Made by a program: the position numbers and the translations under genes | Notes under the pieces: generated by a model | Databases searched by the model: none | What the model saw: only the letters and a program-made list of their open reading frames with translations | What the model was told of the DNA's origin: nothing | Shown here: one piece after another, positions 44,895-56,365 of the stretch | How positions within the stretch are numbered: the first letter of the stretch is position 1 | How the letters are laid out: every line of letters begins with the position of its first letter | Source: Sipunculus nudus | Taxonomy: Eukaryota; Annelida; Sipuncula; Golfingiida; Sipunculidae | Direction: 5' to 3' | Assembly (NCBI GenBank): GCA_026874595.1 | Contig: CM049309.1 | Coordinates: 41,927,079 to 41,991,078 of the forward strand | DNA: 64,000 bases

Positions 44895-46200
44895 CAAACA
44901 CAACCCACCAAGTGTTATGCAGTATTGTTATTGTTTTCACTGTATCTCCTTAATTGTAATGCTGCTTCCACTCTGATATGCAAAAACTTTCCTTGAAAAA
45001 GTAATTCAAGGTGTAATCCAGAAGATGCAATGTTGTGTAATGTAGCATTTTTAAAGAAATAATTTTTCTTTTAAATGATTTTACCAATCATAATGGAACC
45101 CATCAGTATGCTTAAATTATGATAAAATATGAAGCACATTATGGATAAATAAAGACACAATTAAAAATTGTAAAATCTAAATCAAGTATTTTTTTTAGAT
45201 ATTTATTGTTTTGCAGATTTAAAAGATATATTTTTGTGGTAAAAAATAAAGAAACATTTGTATGCATGATGTGGTGTTATCTGACAAGATTGAGATTTAT
45301 GATGATGCAATTGAAAATTATGAATCAACTTTTATATTCAGATATATATGTTATATTGAAAATGTATAGAAATATAAACTTAAATTTAAAAAAAAATTGA
45401 TGTGATAAAAAAATGAGGATTTATTACAAACATTTGTTCATTATTTTCCTGCATCAGCAGAATTTGAGATCAGGCTTTGTTTGCCATGTTTTATGTTGTT
45501 AATTAGTTATATTTCAACTGTATACATTTCATAAAAAAAAAACATATATTTAATAATATATATTATACAAAAAAAAGATTCGATTGAACAAATGTGTGAA
45601 CTACTGAAATGTCAACAGTTAATCGAAAAGCCAACTAATGATCATGGTAATTGTACAGATCATTTGTTCACAAACTGCTCACATGCTTCAGTTTCATCAT
45701 TAGGAAACACATGGTCAGGTCACAAAATATTATTTGCAACAATTTCTTGCTCATCAATACAAACCAATCATATAAACCAACCATGGCCTTTATTACCTCT
45801 TCCTCTTACACTTTATCTCCATTTGATATTATTTTAGATTTTTACCTTCAAGGTTAACTTCAGCTGAGCACAGTGACCCATAGGTCCCTTGTTTTAAAAT
45901 AAAAATCATATTGGCATAATATTTATTAAATTTTAATAAATAGTTAAACTCTTTTATTATATGTGCTGCTTATAAGTTATATGGCCAAGTCAAAATCTGT
46001 GTGACAGTAGCACTCCATTTGTTAATAAAATAAATGAAATCAATCCAAAGATACTATCAAAATCATACATAAGCTAAACACCAACAACTCATAATAAAGC
46101 TTATATTTATTACCACACAAGACAAGTATGTGCCTCTTTCCCAAATCATATTTTTTATCATATATAACAACTGAGCGCCGTGACCCATGGGTCCCTTGTT
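43965..46200 (+). mobile_element. AGCTCAGCTGAC-hairpin dispersed family, copy 2
   Basis: AGCTCAGCTGAC (43965-43976) pairs with GTCATCTGAGCT four bases later, then a (GTCC)n tract runs 44011-44058. The body (44100-44660) matches copy 1 from TGTCCCCAAGATCTCC onward. Two candidate closing ends follow: CAGCTGAGCACAGTGACCCA (45861) and AACTGAGCGCCGTGACCCAT with GGGTCCCTTGTT (46169-46200), the latter containing the palindrome GACCCATGGGTC. At least two copies or a nested insertion are therefore present, and the exact extents are uncertain. Sequence between 44700 and 45840 is not matched elsewhere in the window. Confidence 0.5.
44864..44893. repeat. Run of 30 cytosines
   Basis: Pure poly-C for 30 bases (poly-G on the minus strand), the longest such run in the window. 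It interrupts a frame that would otherwise run from an acceptor-like TTACATATTACAG. Confidence 0.97.
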
Positions 46201-46378
46201 CCCTTCATGGTAAAGTTCACCTGAACACCGTGACTAAATGGTTCCATGTTGTTTGTTTGTTGTTAAAACTCTTACTGGTTTGTGGATAATGACAACATTC
46301 TGATTAAAAAAGACTTCAGTTCAACTGTTGTCTTCCTTCAGATGGTGAAGAGGAATTAATTTCCATTTCTTAATTGTA

Positions 46379-47471
46379 TCCGCCAAAACAGAGTTTTGCG
46401 GATACTGTTTTCAGCCCACCGCCGCCGCCGCGGCTGCGTAGGTGTCCGGAGAACTCCTCCGTAACCTTTCCTCTGCGCTCTGTGTCCGTTTGTGCGTCTG
46501 TTTCCACACATAAACCCACATATCTCGGGAACCGTTTGACCGATCAGGAAAATTGTTTTGCACAAATGTAGCCCTTGGAGAGCTTTATAACATACACAAA
46601 AAATGATGGTGCCACCTGCAACCATGTTTGCACAGTGTCCATCTGTTCGTCTGCCTTGGGTTAAATTCACTCATATCTCTGCAGTGACTTGACTAATTCA
46701 CCTGAAATTCGGCATGCGTATACATCCTGGATAGCTTTTCTGATTTTATGACAGGTGGCGCCACCTACATTCACGTTTACGCTGCAGACATCCAAGCTCA
46801 TATCTCAGGAACCGTTTGACCGAATGGGCCAAAATTTTGCTTGTTTATAGATCTCACATAGCTCTTTATCATACGCAAAACTGGTGGCACCACCTGCAGC
46901 CATTTTTGCACAGCTCCCATCTGTTTGTCTGCCATTGGATAAAATCACTCATATCTCGGCAGTGGTTTGACATATCTGCCTAAAATTTTGCAGGTTTATA
47001 CATCCCCGACAGCTCTCTTGATTTTATGACAGGTGGCGCCACCTGCATTCTAGTTTATGCAGCAGACATCCAAGCTCATATCTTGGGAACCGTTTGACCG
47101 ATTGGGCCAAAATTTTGCATGTGTATAGTTCTCACATAGCTCTTTATCATACGCAAAACTGGTGGCATCACCTGCAACCATTTTTGCTCAGCGTCCATCT
47201 GTTTGTCTGCCACGGGCTAAAATCACTCATATACATGTAGTGGTTTGACTTATCTGCCTTAAATTTTGCATATGTATACAACTTGGACGGCTTTCTGGAT
47301 TTTTTGGTTGGGGGGGGGCAACCTACATACACAATTTGGCTGCAGACATCCATGCTAATATGCAACACTTCACTCTATTTCCCCTTGCCACTCAATCCAT
47401 GCCTCACTTCACCCGTTCCACTCTGATTTAGGCGGATACACGTAGTCGCTTGTCGACTACCCGTATTCTAG
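46379..47471 (+). mobile_element. Complete non-autonomous Helitron-like element (1,093 bp)
   Basis: The 5' end is TCCGCCAAAACAGAG after a host A. GTATCCGCCAAAAC and GTTTTGCGGATAC around it form a near-palindrome. The 3' end is the hairpin GTAGTCG-CTTGT-CGACTAC (47442-47460), seven bases, then CTAG (47468-47471) followed by host T. TC...CTRR ends, a 3' hairpin about ten bases inside and insertion between A and T are the Helitron definition (established knowledge). The interior is about three and a half 279-bp units matching 9365-10684 in opposite orientation. The palindrome AGGTGGCGCCACCT is intact at 46753 and 47031 and decayed at the other positions. There is no Rep/helicase gene. Confidence 0.82.
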
Positions 47472-47526
47472 TTTATTTTGCAATCCATAGAAAAAGATCA
47501 AGGGATTATTCAAGATTCTGTCAGCT

Positions 47527-47600
47527 GGATAGTTCAGTAGAAGTGTGAACACTCACTGCAAGTGTGACCTGAGTTTGAATCCCAGTGCATGATTAAAATT
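47527..47600 (+). mobile_element. tRNA-derived SINE head, plus strand
   Basis: TAGTTCAGTAG (47530-47540) fits the polymerase III A box, and GAGTTTGAATCCC (47571-47583) fits the B box about 31 bases later, as in tRNA genes. The flanking acceptor stem does not pair well, so this is a SINE head rather than a functional tRNA. The body beyond 47600 is not matched in the window. Confidence 0.5.
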
Positions 47601-48545
47601 CTTTTCAGCTCAGTTGAATGAAGAAAAGTGAGCTTTAGTGATGGTTTTTATATAGATCATGTATTAAAACAATTTTGGCTGAAATTTTCTAATACATGTG
47701 ACATTTTCATATAAAATTTTCCTCCCTCTCTGTGACAAAGCCTCTGATAACTGGGCTAAAAAATATTTGCATTGTAGTTACCAGTAGTACTTACTCTTAT
47801 TTTATGATTCACTTTTGTAATACATAATTATAATCTGAAAGCACTCGGAGAGCACATCCCTCCACCGATGTCTGGATCCACATCTGGATGATATTGAACT
47901 GATCCACCCCAAGATGTAATGGTGACCACCCTTCCACAAACTTCTTTTATATTCATATAGATATTTTTATGCAAACAAACTTATAGAAAAAAATTTGAAT
48001 GAGATCTGCCCAAGCAGTTATCAGCCTTTGATCAGTAGCATATTTCAATAACCTCTGCTAGAGCCATAGACCGGCAAATAAGGGTTTACATACACTAGAA
48101 ACGATCACTTATTTACCTAGAGTTTTCATAAGAGAGACTTATTTTTAAAAATCCTTACAAAGACAAACATGAAGTTAAATTATTCAAAACTCATGCAAAT
48201 TTATAAACTTTTCAAAATGTCCTTGAAAAGTCTGGAAATTTGATTATCTGAGAGATTTGAGGTCTCTTTCCAGTGCTCATTATGAAAAGCATGATATCCT
48301 TCTCTTGGTAGAGGAAATTTGCCTTCTTGTTCTTAGGGCATGTTCATTCTTGTAGCTTTACTCTGTTCTTGGGAAGCTTACACACACAAACATCCTATGA
48401 AATGCTCCAAGCCTTTTTTCCCTACATTCTTGCCTGCCCCCTGTCAGTGACCAGGGCCCATTCAGTCCTTGGTGGAGACAGAAGAAGGCATGTCCTTGTA
48501 GTAAAAAACTGGGCAGAAGTGTTAAGAGCAGAAGATGCTCAGAAC
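47601..48545. other. Non-coding, possible decayed repeat copies
   Basis: CAGCTCAGTTGAATGAAGAA with GTGAGCTTTAGTGATGG (47609-47645) looks like a decayed AGCTCAGCTGAC family start. The part from about 48330 to 48545 is probably the body of the minus-strand SINE at 48546. The 75-codon frame at 48327 runs into that SINE. Confidence 0.4.
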
Positions 48546-48612
48546 GGGGCCTGAACCCACAGCCTTGCAGTCATATGTCCTGCAACCTAACCATTATGCC
48601 AGTGTGCTCCAC
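48546..48612 (-). mobile_element. tRNA-derived SINE head, minus strand
   Basis: Read on the minus strand it starts GTGGAGCACACTGGCATAAT. TGGCATAATGG (48591-48601) is an A box and GGGTTCAGGCCCC (48546-48558) a B box about 32 bases away. The anticodon-arm region does not fold as in a tRNA. The SINE body would continue toward lower coordinates, where GAGCATCTTCTGCTCTTAAC follows. Confidence 0.55.
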
Positions 48613-49133
48613 AAAGTAAGTAACAATAATCATGGATGACTCCAGTTTCATTGTGTGGACATATGGTCTGCAGCTATATCAAAGTCATGGGTTGAGGTCT
48701 GGAATGTTTTGGAAAAGTACTTAAAATTCATGAAATAATTATAATTTTGAGTTTGTAGTTCCGGGACTACAGTTAAATTTGATTTAGGACATGCCTTATG
48801 AAACATGTTCAAGAGATAGTTTTGTAAAGAGGGCAAAGTTCTGTATACATTTGTATATCTGCTTGCCCACACATCATTGCATTATGGGATATTTGATTAG
48901 TCCACAACTGATATAAACAAGCCTCTTAAGGTTCCTCATTAATGGATTAATGGATTAATGGACCAAGAATGAAATCAATGCAATAAGAGGGCTCCTTCAA
49001 CTTGTGATTTTTAATGAGGCACTTGAGACTGCTAGCTCAGGAGTTCTATCGGGTTATGTCCTATTTTTGTGATAATGAGTTTTGGTAACTAGGTGAAGAA
49101 ACTGGAAATAATTATTTGATATTATTGTAAACC
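48613..49133. other. Non-coding stretch
   Basis: It contains a short ATTAATGG repeat, three and a half units near 48938-48961. CCTCATTAATGG here and TTAATGAGGCAC at 49010-49022 form small inverted ends. No gene is evident. Confidence 0.45.
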
Positions 49134-50395
49134 CAGACAAAGTCAGGGGATACTATGTTTTCATGATGGTCCCGCTGCCCCCACCACCGCATATAAATCT
49201 TGTTGGCGCGATAACTGAAAAAAATATTTCACGGATCTTTACCATACTTTGTATATGAATAGATATTGGTAAGAGAACAACACCTATTTAAAATGAGGTC
49301 ATGACCTTTACTAGGAGAGTGTCCTTGACTTTAAATAGGTCAAATTTTGGGGAAAATCACACAAATTCTTAAATATCTCAAGAAATCTTGCATGGATTGA
49401 TCCCAAATAGAGTTGATTGAAGATCATGGATAGGATTGTCATGTTTCAAAAACTGGTGGGGCCATCTATTGTTCTTTACTTGTTTTCGTGCCTTTAAAGA
49501 CCCCCAAACTGCCACTTGACGGCACTGTGAGCATTATAAGTCAAAAACTAATGGACAGATTTCTTTTATATTATGCATAAACATAGATATTGGTTATGGA
49601 ATGATGTTTATTGAAATTGGGGTCATGACCTTTCCTCTGAGAGTGACCTTGACCTTGAATATTGCCATATATGGTGAAAATCACACAAAATCATTAATAT
49701 CTCAATAAGGGATGCATAGATTGGTCCAAAAATCAACTTGTTTGAAGATCTTGGATTGTATTGTCATGTACCGGAAACAGGTTGCGCCATCTGTTATTCT
49801 TTTACTTGTTTTCGTGCTGTATAATACCACCATCATTGCCACTAAACAGTACTGTGAGCATTTTAAGTCAAAAACTAATGGACAGGTTTCATTCATATTA
49901 TGCATATACATAGACATGAGTTATGGAAGATTTATATATAAATTGGGGTCATGACCTTTTCTATGAGAGTGGTCTTGACCTTGAATATTGCCATTTATGG
50001 TGAAAATCACACAAATCATTAATATCTCTATAACGGATGAATAGATTGGTCTAAAAATCAACTTGACCGAAGATCTTGGATAGTGTTGTCATGTACTGGA
50101 AACTGAGAGCGCCACCTGTTATTCTTTTACTTGTTTTCATGCCGTTTAATACCCTATCATTGCTACTTAACAGTACTGAGAGCATTGTAAGTCAAAAACT
50201 AATGGACAGATTTCTTTCATATTATGCATACACATAGACATGGGTTATGGGATGATGTATATTGAAATTGGGGTCATGACCTTTTCTTTGAGAGTGAACT
50301 TTTCTATGATAGTGGTCTGATATTAATTGTTGCTTTAGATGGGGGGCCTATTCTTAAAGGGGGGGGGGGGATTAATTGTCTGGGGATACTATGGC
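49134..50395. repeat. 325-bp tandem repeat, about three and a half copies
   Basis: TCAAAAACTAATGGACAG recurs at 49541, 49868 and 50192 (offsets 327 and 324). Each unit also has GGGGTCATGACCTTT, GAGAGTGACCTTGACC, GGTGAAAATCACACAAA and GCGCCACCTGTTATTCTTTT. The last phrase resembles the palindrome region of the Helitron units at 9513 and 46753. The block is bracketed by GTCAGGGGATACTATG at 49144 and GTCTGGGGATACTATGG at 50378, so it may itself be the core of another element of the same broad group. It is non-coding. Confidence 0.85.
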
Positions 50396-50818
50396 ACCTG
50401 CAGTGCCAAGAAATATCTAGTTTCCAAATTGGAGCACTGAAAAGATTATGTAGAATAATATTATTCTATATGTACATGTACCTTCAAAATAACTTTTGAA
50501 TTCTCACTGTTCTCTTTTGGAAATATTGTGAAAAACAAGGCAAGCTGGATAAGCAAAGAAATGTTTATGAAGGAATAAAAGTGCTTGAAGAGACAAAAAA
50601 CTTCAGGTTGAGAGGGTACGTGTTGAACTTTAGGGCTGTTTTGAAGAGTTCTGAATCTTACCTCTTCTACATATCACTTGGTCAAATCTTGTAATATTAA
50701 CCTGATATAATGTCACTGGGAATTATTGTATAACTTTTAACCTTGTACTTCTAATTTTAAGATTTATAAGGTGAACTTGAAATATATTAATTACACCTTC
50801 TCCTGATGGGGAGCTTTA
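50396..50818. other. Non-coding stretch, nothing recognised
   Basis: No repeat copy or supported gene. Confidence 0.45.
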
Positions 50819-51990
50819 AATAGCCCTCAGCCTGTAGGCTAATAGGCTAATATCATCAACCAAGCTGTCTGTCTGTCCGGTGTCCGTTAACTTTTACCAT
50901 GTAAGTGAGATATCTCTAAAAGGATTCGCCGTAGGAAGTTTTTTATTTCTTTGGTGAATATGTATACATGTATCAACAAAATCTTGGTCAAGTTCGAAGA
51001 TGGGCGACTTTGACCTGTTTTTCTTTGTTTTAGAGCTGATTTTAGAAAAACAGTTAGAAGCTTATATCTTAGGAACCATTGTGTGGATTTTCACAAAACT
51101 TACTATGGTCATTGGGACTGATGGTCTGTACGTGCTGCACAATTTTGGTGATGCCACCTTCAATTTCTGATTTTTTAATGAATTTTTATCAAATTTTTCA
51201 ATTTGGCCTTTTTTATGCAGGATATCTCCACAGGTATTCAACCCAGGAACTTAATTTCTTCAGTGCTATTGCATATTTACAAAATCTTGGTCAAGTTCAA
51301 AGAAGGGTGATCTTGACCTACTGTTCAAGGTCACAGAGCTCAGAATAGAAAAAAAGCTAAGGAGCTTATTTCTCAGGAAGCATTTGGTGGATTGTTATGA
51401 TACATGGTACATACCTCTCCAATTTAAATTTATAACTGATTTTCAGCTTATGCTAACATTCTAGTTTCGCAATGCAGTGCTTACAGATACTGGCCTATTT
51501 TTTGGTCTGTGGGTGCATAATGACCACTTACAGATCGAGTTCGCGTTTTGTCCCAGTTCACCTACTTTTGACCGTATGACATATCCTGAACTTAAAAATT
51601 TCATGAAAAATATAAATTTTCATGACAAGGGCACATGTACGGACTTGTTTTTGCAATTTGCCTGCAGATACGGACCTGATTTTTGGCGTGTTGCTTGATA
51701 ATGACCTGTTACAGATTGAGTTTACATTTTGTCCTTGTTGACCTACTTTTGACCATATGAGAGCTCCTGAAGTTAAAAAATTTTACAAAATTTCACAATT
51801 ATTTGCTAATTTGCTCCAGGTGGGGGCATGGCATGTAGTTCCAATACATCTAGTTCTTCCTGTTAATATTAAAGAACTTCAGTTGCTACAGTTGAATGGG
51901 GAAACTAACTACAAAATTTGGCATTCAGATGATAAAAATTTATGAATGTTTTCTTTGTCAGCTGAGCGTCACAACCAATGGGTCACTTGT
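50819..51990 (+). mobile_element. Dispersed mollusc-type element with GTCTGTCTGTCC start and CAGCTGAGCG end
   Basis: TAGGCTAATAGGCTAATATC and GCTGTCTGTCTGTCCGG near 50840-50880 begin it, and GTCAGCTGAGCGTCACAACC with ATGGGTCACTTGT (51958-51989) ends it, like the ends at 45861, 46169 and 59432. Inside, CTTGGTCAAGTTCRAAGA occurs twice (50981, 51288) and a 181-bp segment is duplicated: ACAGATACTGGCCTATTTTT at 51482 and GCAGATACGGACCTGATTTT at 51663. Frames of 62-89 codons here are not conserved between duplicates. Confidence 0.55.
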
Positions 51991-52705
51991 ACATTTTGTG
52001 GTTATGTCCACCAGCATTTTGATGTTAAGAGTGGAGTTTTCTTAGATTCAATAATACCACTGATCAGTCTGTACTGTTTATAACAATATAGCAAGAGTCG
52101 TCACCCTGCAACACAGTTTCTGGCAGTAAAGAAAAAAAAATGCAATCACTTTGCAAATCAGAAACACCATGCAGCATAAGTGTGTCAAGATGAGGAGCTC
52201 AGTCTGAGGCTATAAATAGCATGTGGTACCATATACTGTTAAACAGTCTGTAAAAAACATGTCTTTGAAGATCAGCACATTCTGTCCCTTTTTTCAACAG
52301 AGTTAGCACTTGTTCTTCTTTTATACCTGATAGAGAATAATCCCTGCTGAGTGTTTCAAACACAAACATGTGAACCTGTGTCAGAATGTTTCAGAATGCA
52401 GAATGGGAATTTTCCATGGGTCAAGGCCAGATTATTGCTACCAATAGCAACTTTTCAAAGTGGCAACATGTCTTGTAATGAAAGGAACCTATTGATTTCA
52501 TATAAACCAGGGAGCACTGGTCCTGGTTCATTGACTTCAGGCTCCTGTGGTACACTAAGGGCATTGCAGGTGTCACAGGTAAGCATGGCCACTGTTAATT
52601 CACCCCACGCAATGCACAAATTACAGGAACCTTAGGAAATGGGATTTAGATGGGAATTGAATATTATGTAGAAGTATGATTTGTTTTTATGATTTGTTTT
52701 AATAT
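51991..52705. other. Non-coding stretch
   Basis: A 94-codon frame (52351-52635) contains a possible 38-nt exon, 52538-52575, with an upstream TTCATTGACTTCAG and a downstream GTAAGC. Its phase happens to fit the exon at 22874, but I do not consider this sufficient to call it. Confidence 0.35.
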
Positions 52706-52756
52706 CCAGGTGAACTGGGGAACTGTCAGGACTGACAGATTAAGTGCATAGCTCTA

Positions 52757-53214
52757 CTATTAACTCGGTCGGACTAAACACCCAAAACACCGGTGTTTTG
52801 GGTACCTGAGACGAAAGACCACGAAACACCTATTTATCCTCAATGTTAAAGTTTAATTTTGAGTCACTTTGATGAATCATTAAATGTTGATTAAATATAT
52901 GATGTTTGGACTGAAAATCCCGAGGAAAACTTGTGATAAAGAGGGTTTCGTCCCGTGATGTGTTCACTGACGATCAAGGCAGCCATTCATGGCTCGCATA
53001 TGCTGCCCCCTGGCGGTTGCTAAACATATCAAACTTTTACCGGGAACATGGTGGGAAAACTAAGCATTTGGGTCTCATTTCATTAGGCCCTATTTCAAAT
53101 AAGTTATGAACAAATATCACGAATATTGAAAATAATCAATAGGGAAAACTATGCATCTGGGTCGCATTTCATTATTTCAAATTATTCAAATTATATCATG
53201 GAAGCATAAGGATG

Positions 53215-53251
<37 letters not shown>

Positions 53252-53795
53252 GGAATAATATAGATATAAATATATCATGGAAGCATAAGGATGGAGAGAG
53301 AAAGAGAGAGAGATAAAAAGAGAGATAGAGATACAGAGAAATAGAGAGAAAGAAAGAGCGAGCGAGTGAGAGAGAAGAAAAAGGGAGGGTAAAAGAAAGA
53401 GAGTGAATACTACGATGCCATTAAATGTGAATATATATCAAATTAACGGACGATTTCATATTAAAAAGTTAACATTCGGCAATCTGGGAATCGGCAAACT
53501 GGACTCGGTATTCTGGGATTCGGCAGAATGGGAATCGGCAGACTGGCATGTAACCGTTAAAATGGCTACTACTATCAACGAATCAAGGCAAGACCACGGA
53601 ACGAAACCCGCTAGTTCATCAAAAGTTCACCCATTCAGGCCCTGAAATTCGGCAGATATTATTAACATTTAATGATTCATCAAAGTGACTCAAAATTAAA
53701 CTTTAACATTGAGGATAAATAGGTGTTTCGTGGTGTTTCGTCTCAGGTACCCAAAACACCGGTGTTTTGGGTGTTTAGTCCGACCCCTATTAACT
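52757..53795. mobile_element. Non-autonomous element with 123-bp inverted repeats and 9-bp target duplication
   Basis: The element spans 52766-53786 (1,021 bp). Its arms, 52766-52888 and 53664-53786, are reverse complements over 123 bp with only about two differences. The target duplication is CTATTAACT at 52757-52765 and 53787-53795; that sequence is single-copy in each unit of the surrounding 65-bp array, so the empty site can be inferred. Long arms with a 9-bp duplication fit Mutator-like elements (MULEs) best (established knowledge). Each arm contains the perfect palindrome CCAAAACACCGGTGTTTTGG. The interior holds a GA-rich purine tract (53213-53405) and repeats of ATCGGCA(A/G)ACTGG / TTCGGCAGAATGG. 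No transposase is visible; an 80-codon frame at 53403-53645 is not one. Confidence 0.85.
53213..53405. repeat. GA-rich purine tract inside the inverted-repeat element
   Basis: (GA)n and GAAAGAGAGAG repeats, including a 32-base segment ATATCATGGAAGCATAAGG... that occurs twice (53194 and 53273). Confidence 0.9.
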
Positions 53796-54465
53796 AGCTG
53801 TTATCCAGGTGAACTAGGGACCTACCAGTACTGACAGATTAAGTGCATAGCTCTACTATTCATTGTTATCTAGGTGAACTAGGGATCTTCCAGGACTGAT
53901 AGATTTTCTGTATACTGTATTAACTATTATCAAGGTGAACAAGGGATCTATCAGAACTTACAAATTTCGTACATAGCTCTACTATTAACTGTTATCCAGG
54001 TGAACTAGGGATCTACCAAGACTTACAAATTTCGTACATAGCTCTACTATTAACTGTTATCCAGGTGAACTAGGGATCTACCAAGGCTTACAAATTTCAT
54101 ACATAGCTCTACTATTAACTCTTATCCAGGTGAACTAGGGATCTACCAGGACTTACAGATTAAGTGAATAGCTCTACTATTAACTGTTATCCAGGTGAAC
54201 TAGGGATCTACCAATACTTCTAGATTAAGTGCATAGCTCTACTATTAACTCTTATCCAGGTAAACTAGGGATATACCAAAACTTACAGATAAAGGGCAAA
54301 GCTCTACTATTAACTGTTTTCCAGGTGAACTAGGGATCTACCAGGACTTACAAATTACCTATATAAGTTTGATAATTGATAACCAGGTGAACTAGGGATC
54401 TGCAAGGACTGACAGATTACCTGTATAGCTCTACTGTTTATTTATATCTAGGTTAATTGGGGATC

Positions 54466-55906
54466 TATCAGGTCAGAGAAATCTGAAGTGTGTGTGTGTT
54501 GGTTGCAAGGGGGGGGGTTCGTTACGTAAGAGTTTGTTTGTATTAGGTAAGCCTGCCAACAGATAAGCTAGCAAAAGGAGTTTAAATCAAACAAACCAGT
54601 TAGCCTAGGTGGAATCAATCTAATAAGAAGTATATAAATCTTGTTAAAACATTATCTTCCTATGGTGGTATTACCGTAATAAGATAACAGATAATTGTTA
54701 AGAATTTTAAGTGATACCCACACAGAAAAATGTAGGTTAATCAATGAGAACTTAGTTCGGCTTAAATGCAGCATATGGCCTACAAGACACATGTTTTTTC
54801 ATAATAGTAAAAATGGATCCTTTATTTTCAGCTTTGCCAAGACAGGTCCAAACTTCTTGGTACTTCTATTGTTGACAATTCACCCTCTTGATGCCAAGTA
54901 TGGAGTTAGACATATAGTCCTAGTGGTAAAGGATTATAATTAAAAACAATATATCATTCTTATCAAGTGCTTACCTTCCTCCTTATTCAGTAGTCTGCCC
55001 CCAACAGACTGTGGACCTATCCTTATAAAAAACAGAAGTGTTTCTTAGTTTTATCAAAAGAAAGTGCAAGAATCTGAAGAATGGCCTATCATTATTGAAG
55101 TGTCAGGACGCTGATACACGTGACAGTCTCAGCCCTTAATGTCAAACAGTACAGTACATAATAAATATATGTGGTTTTGAGAGACCTATAGTCTTCACAG
55201 GTTCTTTGCATCATAAAGAGTTCATTACCTCCTTACAGGGTGTAGAACTTTAAACACTTTGGTGCAGTTGAAATGATGAAAAAACGTGCTGTATGTCAAG
55301 AATACATGTATCATAAACTTGAAATGTTTTTGCGGTATGTTCGTCAGTGACAGGGACATACAGCCACTTTTAGGTATTTTGTGCACCATGGGTAATGAGA
55401 CGTGAAATCTTTTAGTCAAGCAGACATTCTTTATTGTTGTTTGGCAGGCTGACAAGAACTCGGGGCCCTATAGAATGATGATTTAGGATAAGCTTGTCCT
55501 TGAAAACTTTGGTAAATTTCCACAAATATTTAGAATTGTGGGATACTATATATATGCATAAAGTGAGACACAACTGATTGTTTTAGAAAATACTGCTGCC
55601 CTATGAGTTTTTTTTCCCAATAGAATCTCTTTTATTCAGATTAATGTGCTGGCCTTATAAAACATTTGTCCCAATAGACTGTTAGCAAATATAGACTCAT
55701 AGTAGAATCTTCATTCATGAATGATAGTGTACCTGTATATGGTTATATCTCATGACTAAGTCAAAAGTTTAAAGTATCCCTTGGTTAATATCCTTGAACA
55801 ATGTATTTATTAAAGATTAAATGACACAGGAATATTTATTATCATGTATAGAAGATAATACAGTGACATAACAAAAACCCTTTAAACTTTTCCAACTGTG
55901 ATGTAG
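54466..55906. other. Non-coding stretch, nothing recognised
   Basis: A (TG)n and G-run tract lies at 54490-54518. Short frames (54695-54943 +, 55225-55455 -) lack splice context or domains. Confidence 0.45.
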
Positions 55907-56365
55907 TCAACTTGAGTCCACACCATCAAAGTCCAAGTACAAGTCTGAGTCCTTTAGGTTCAAGTTCAAGTCTTGAGTCTTTTTTGAGTCTGAGTCATTT
56001 GGAACTTTAGTCCAATACCAATCTTTACTAAAATGGTCAGCATATGTATTAGTCTCACGGCCTGCAGTAAGGAGGGAGAACCCTTAAAATGGCTGGCATC
56101 TGTCCATCTATCCTTTCATTCGTCTGTCCCGCCCCATCACTGATGCCAAACTTTCCTTGTTAAAAATATGGCAGGGGGGACAATTTGTACCCCTAGGCCC
56201 TTTTTTTTTAGCTGGACTTGAAATGGACTTGGCGTGATTTTTCAAGCCCTTACCTCCGAGTCCAAGTACAAGTCCAGCATCCTCGAGTTCAAGTCCAAGT
56301 CCTTAAAAAGGTGTACTTGAGTCTCGACTCGAATTCAAGTCTGGACTTAAGTCTTACACCACTGT
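55907..56365. repeat. GTCCAAGT/GAGTCC-rich dispersed element
   Basis: CAACTTGAGTCCACACC opens the segment. AAGTCCAAGTACAAGTC, TTCAAGTTCAAGTC, GAGTCCAAGTACAAGTCC and TTCAAGTCCAAGTCC recur, and TTGAGTCTCGACTCGAATTC and GGACTTAAGTCTTACACC close it. Start and end are weakly complementary. It is probably a non-autonomous element. No coding. Confidence 0.5.

Larger units (their letters stand above)
52706..54465. repeat. 65-bp tandem array, split by a transposon
   Basis: CCAGGTGAACTAGGGATCTA, ACAGATTAAGTGCATAGCTC and TACTATTAACTGTTAT make a 65-bp unit. The CCAGGTGAAC landmark occurs at 52706, then 53805, 53870, 53931, 53996, 54061, 54126, 54191, 54256, 54321, 54383 and 54448. The gap between the first two is the element at 52766-53786. 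There are about twelve units, most exactly 65 bp apart. Confidence 0.93.

Noticed and set aside
44683-44976. Possible exon after TTACATATTACAG, with proline-rich continuation
   Set aside because: The proline run is the 30-base poly-C tract. Two frames are equally open, no donor is convincing, and the frame continuing the exon at 22874 hits a stop.
48546-48612. Functional tRNA gene
   Set aside because: A and B boxes are present but the acceptor and anticodon stems do not pair, so it was called a SINE head.
52538-52575. 38-nt exon candidate (GACTTCAG ... CACAG-GTAAGC)
   Set aside because: The phase fits the exon at 22874, but such short matches are expected by chance in 30 kb and the peptide is not recognised.
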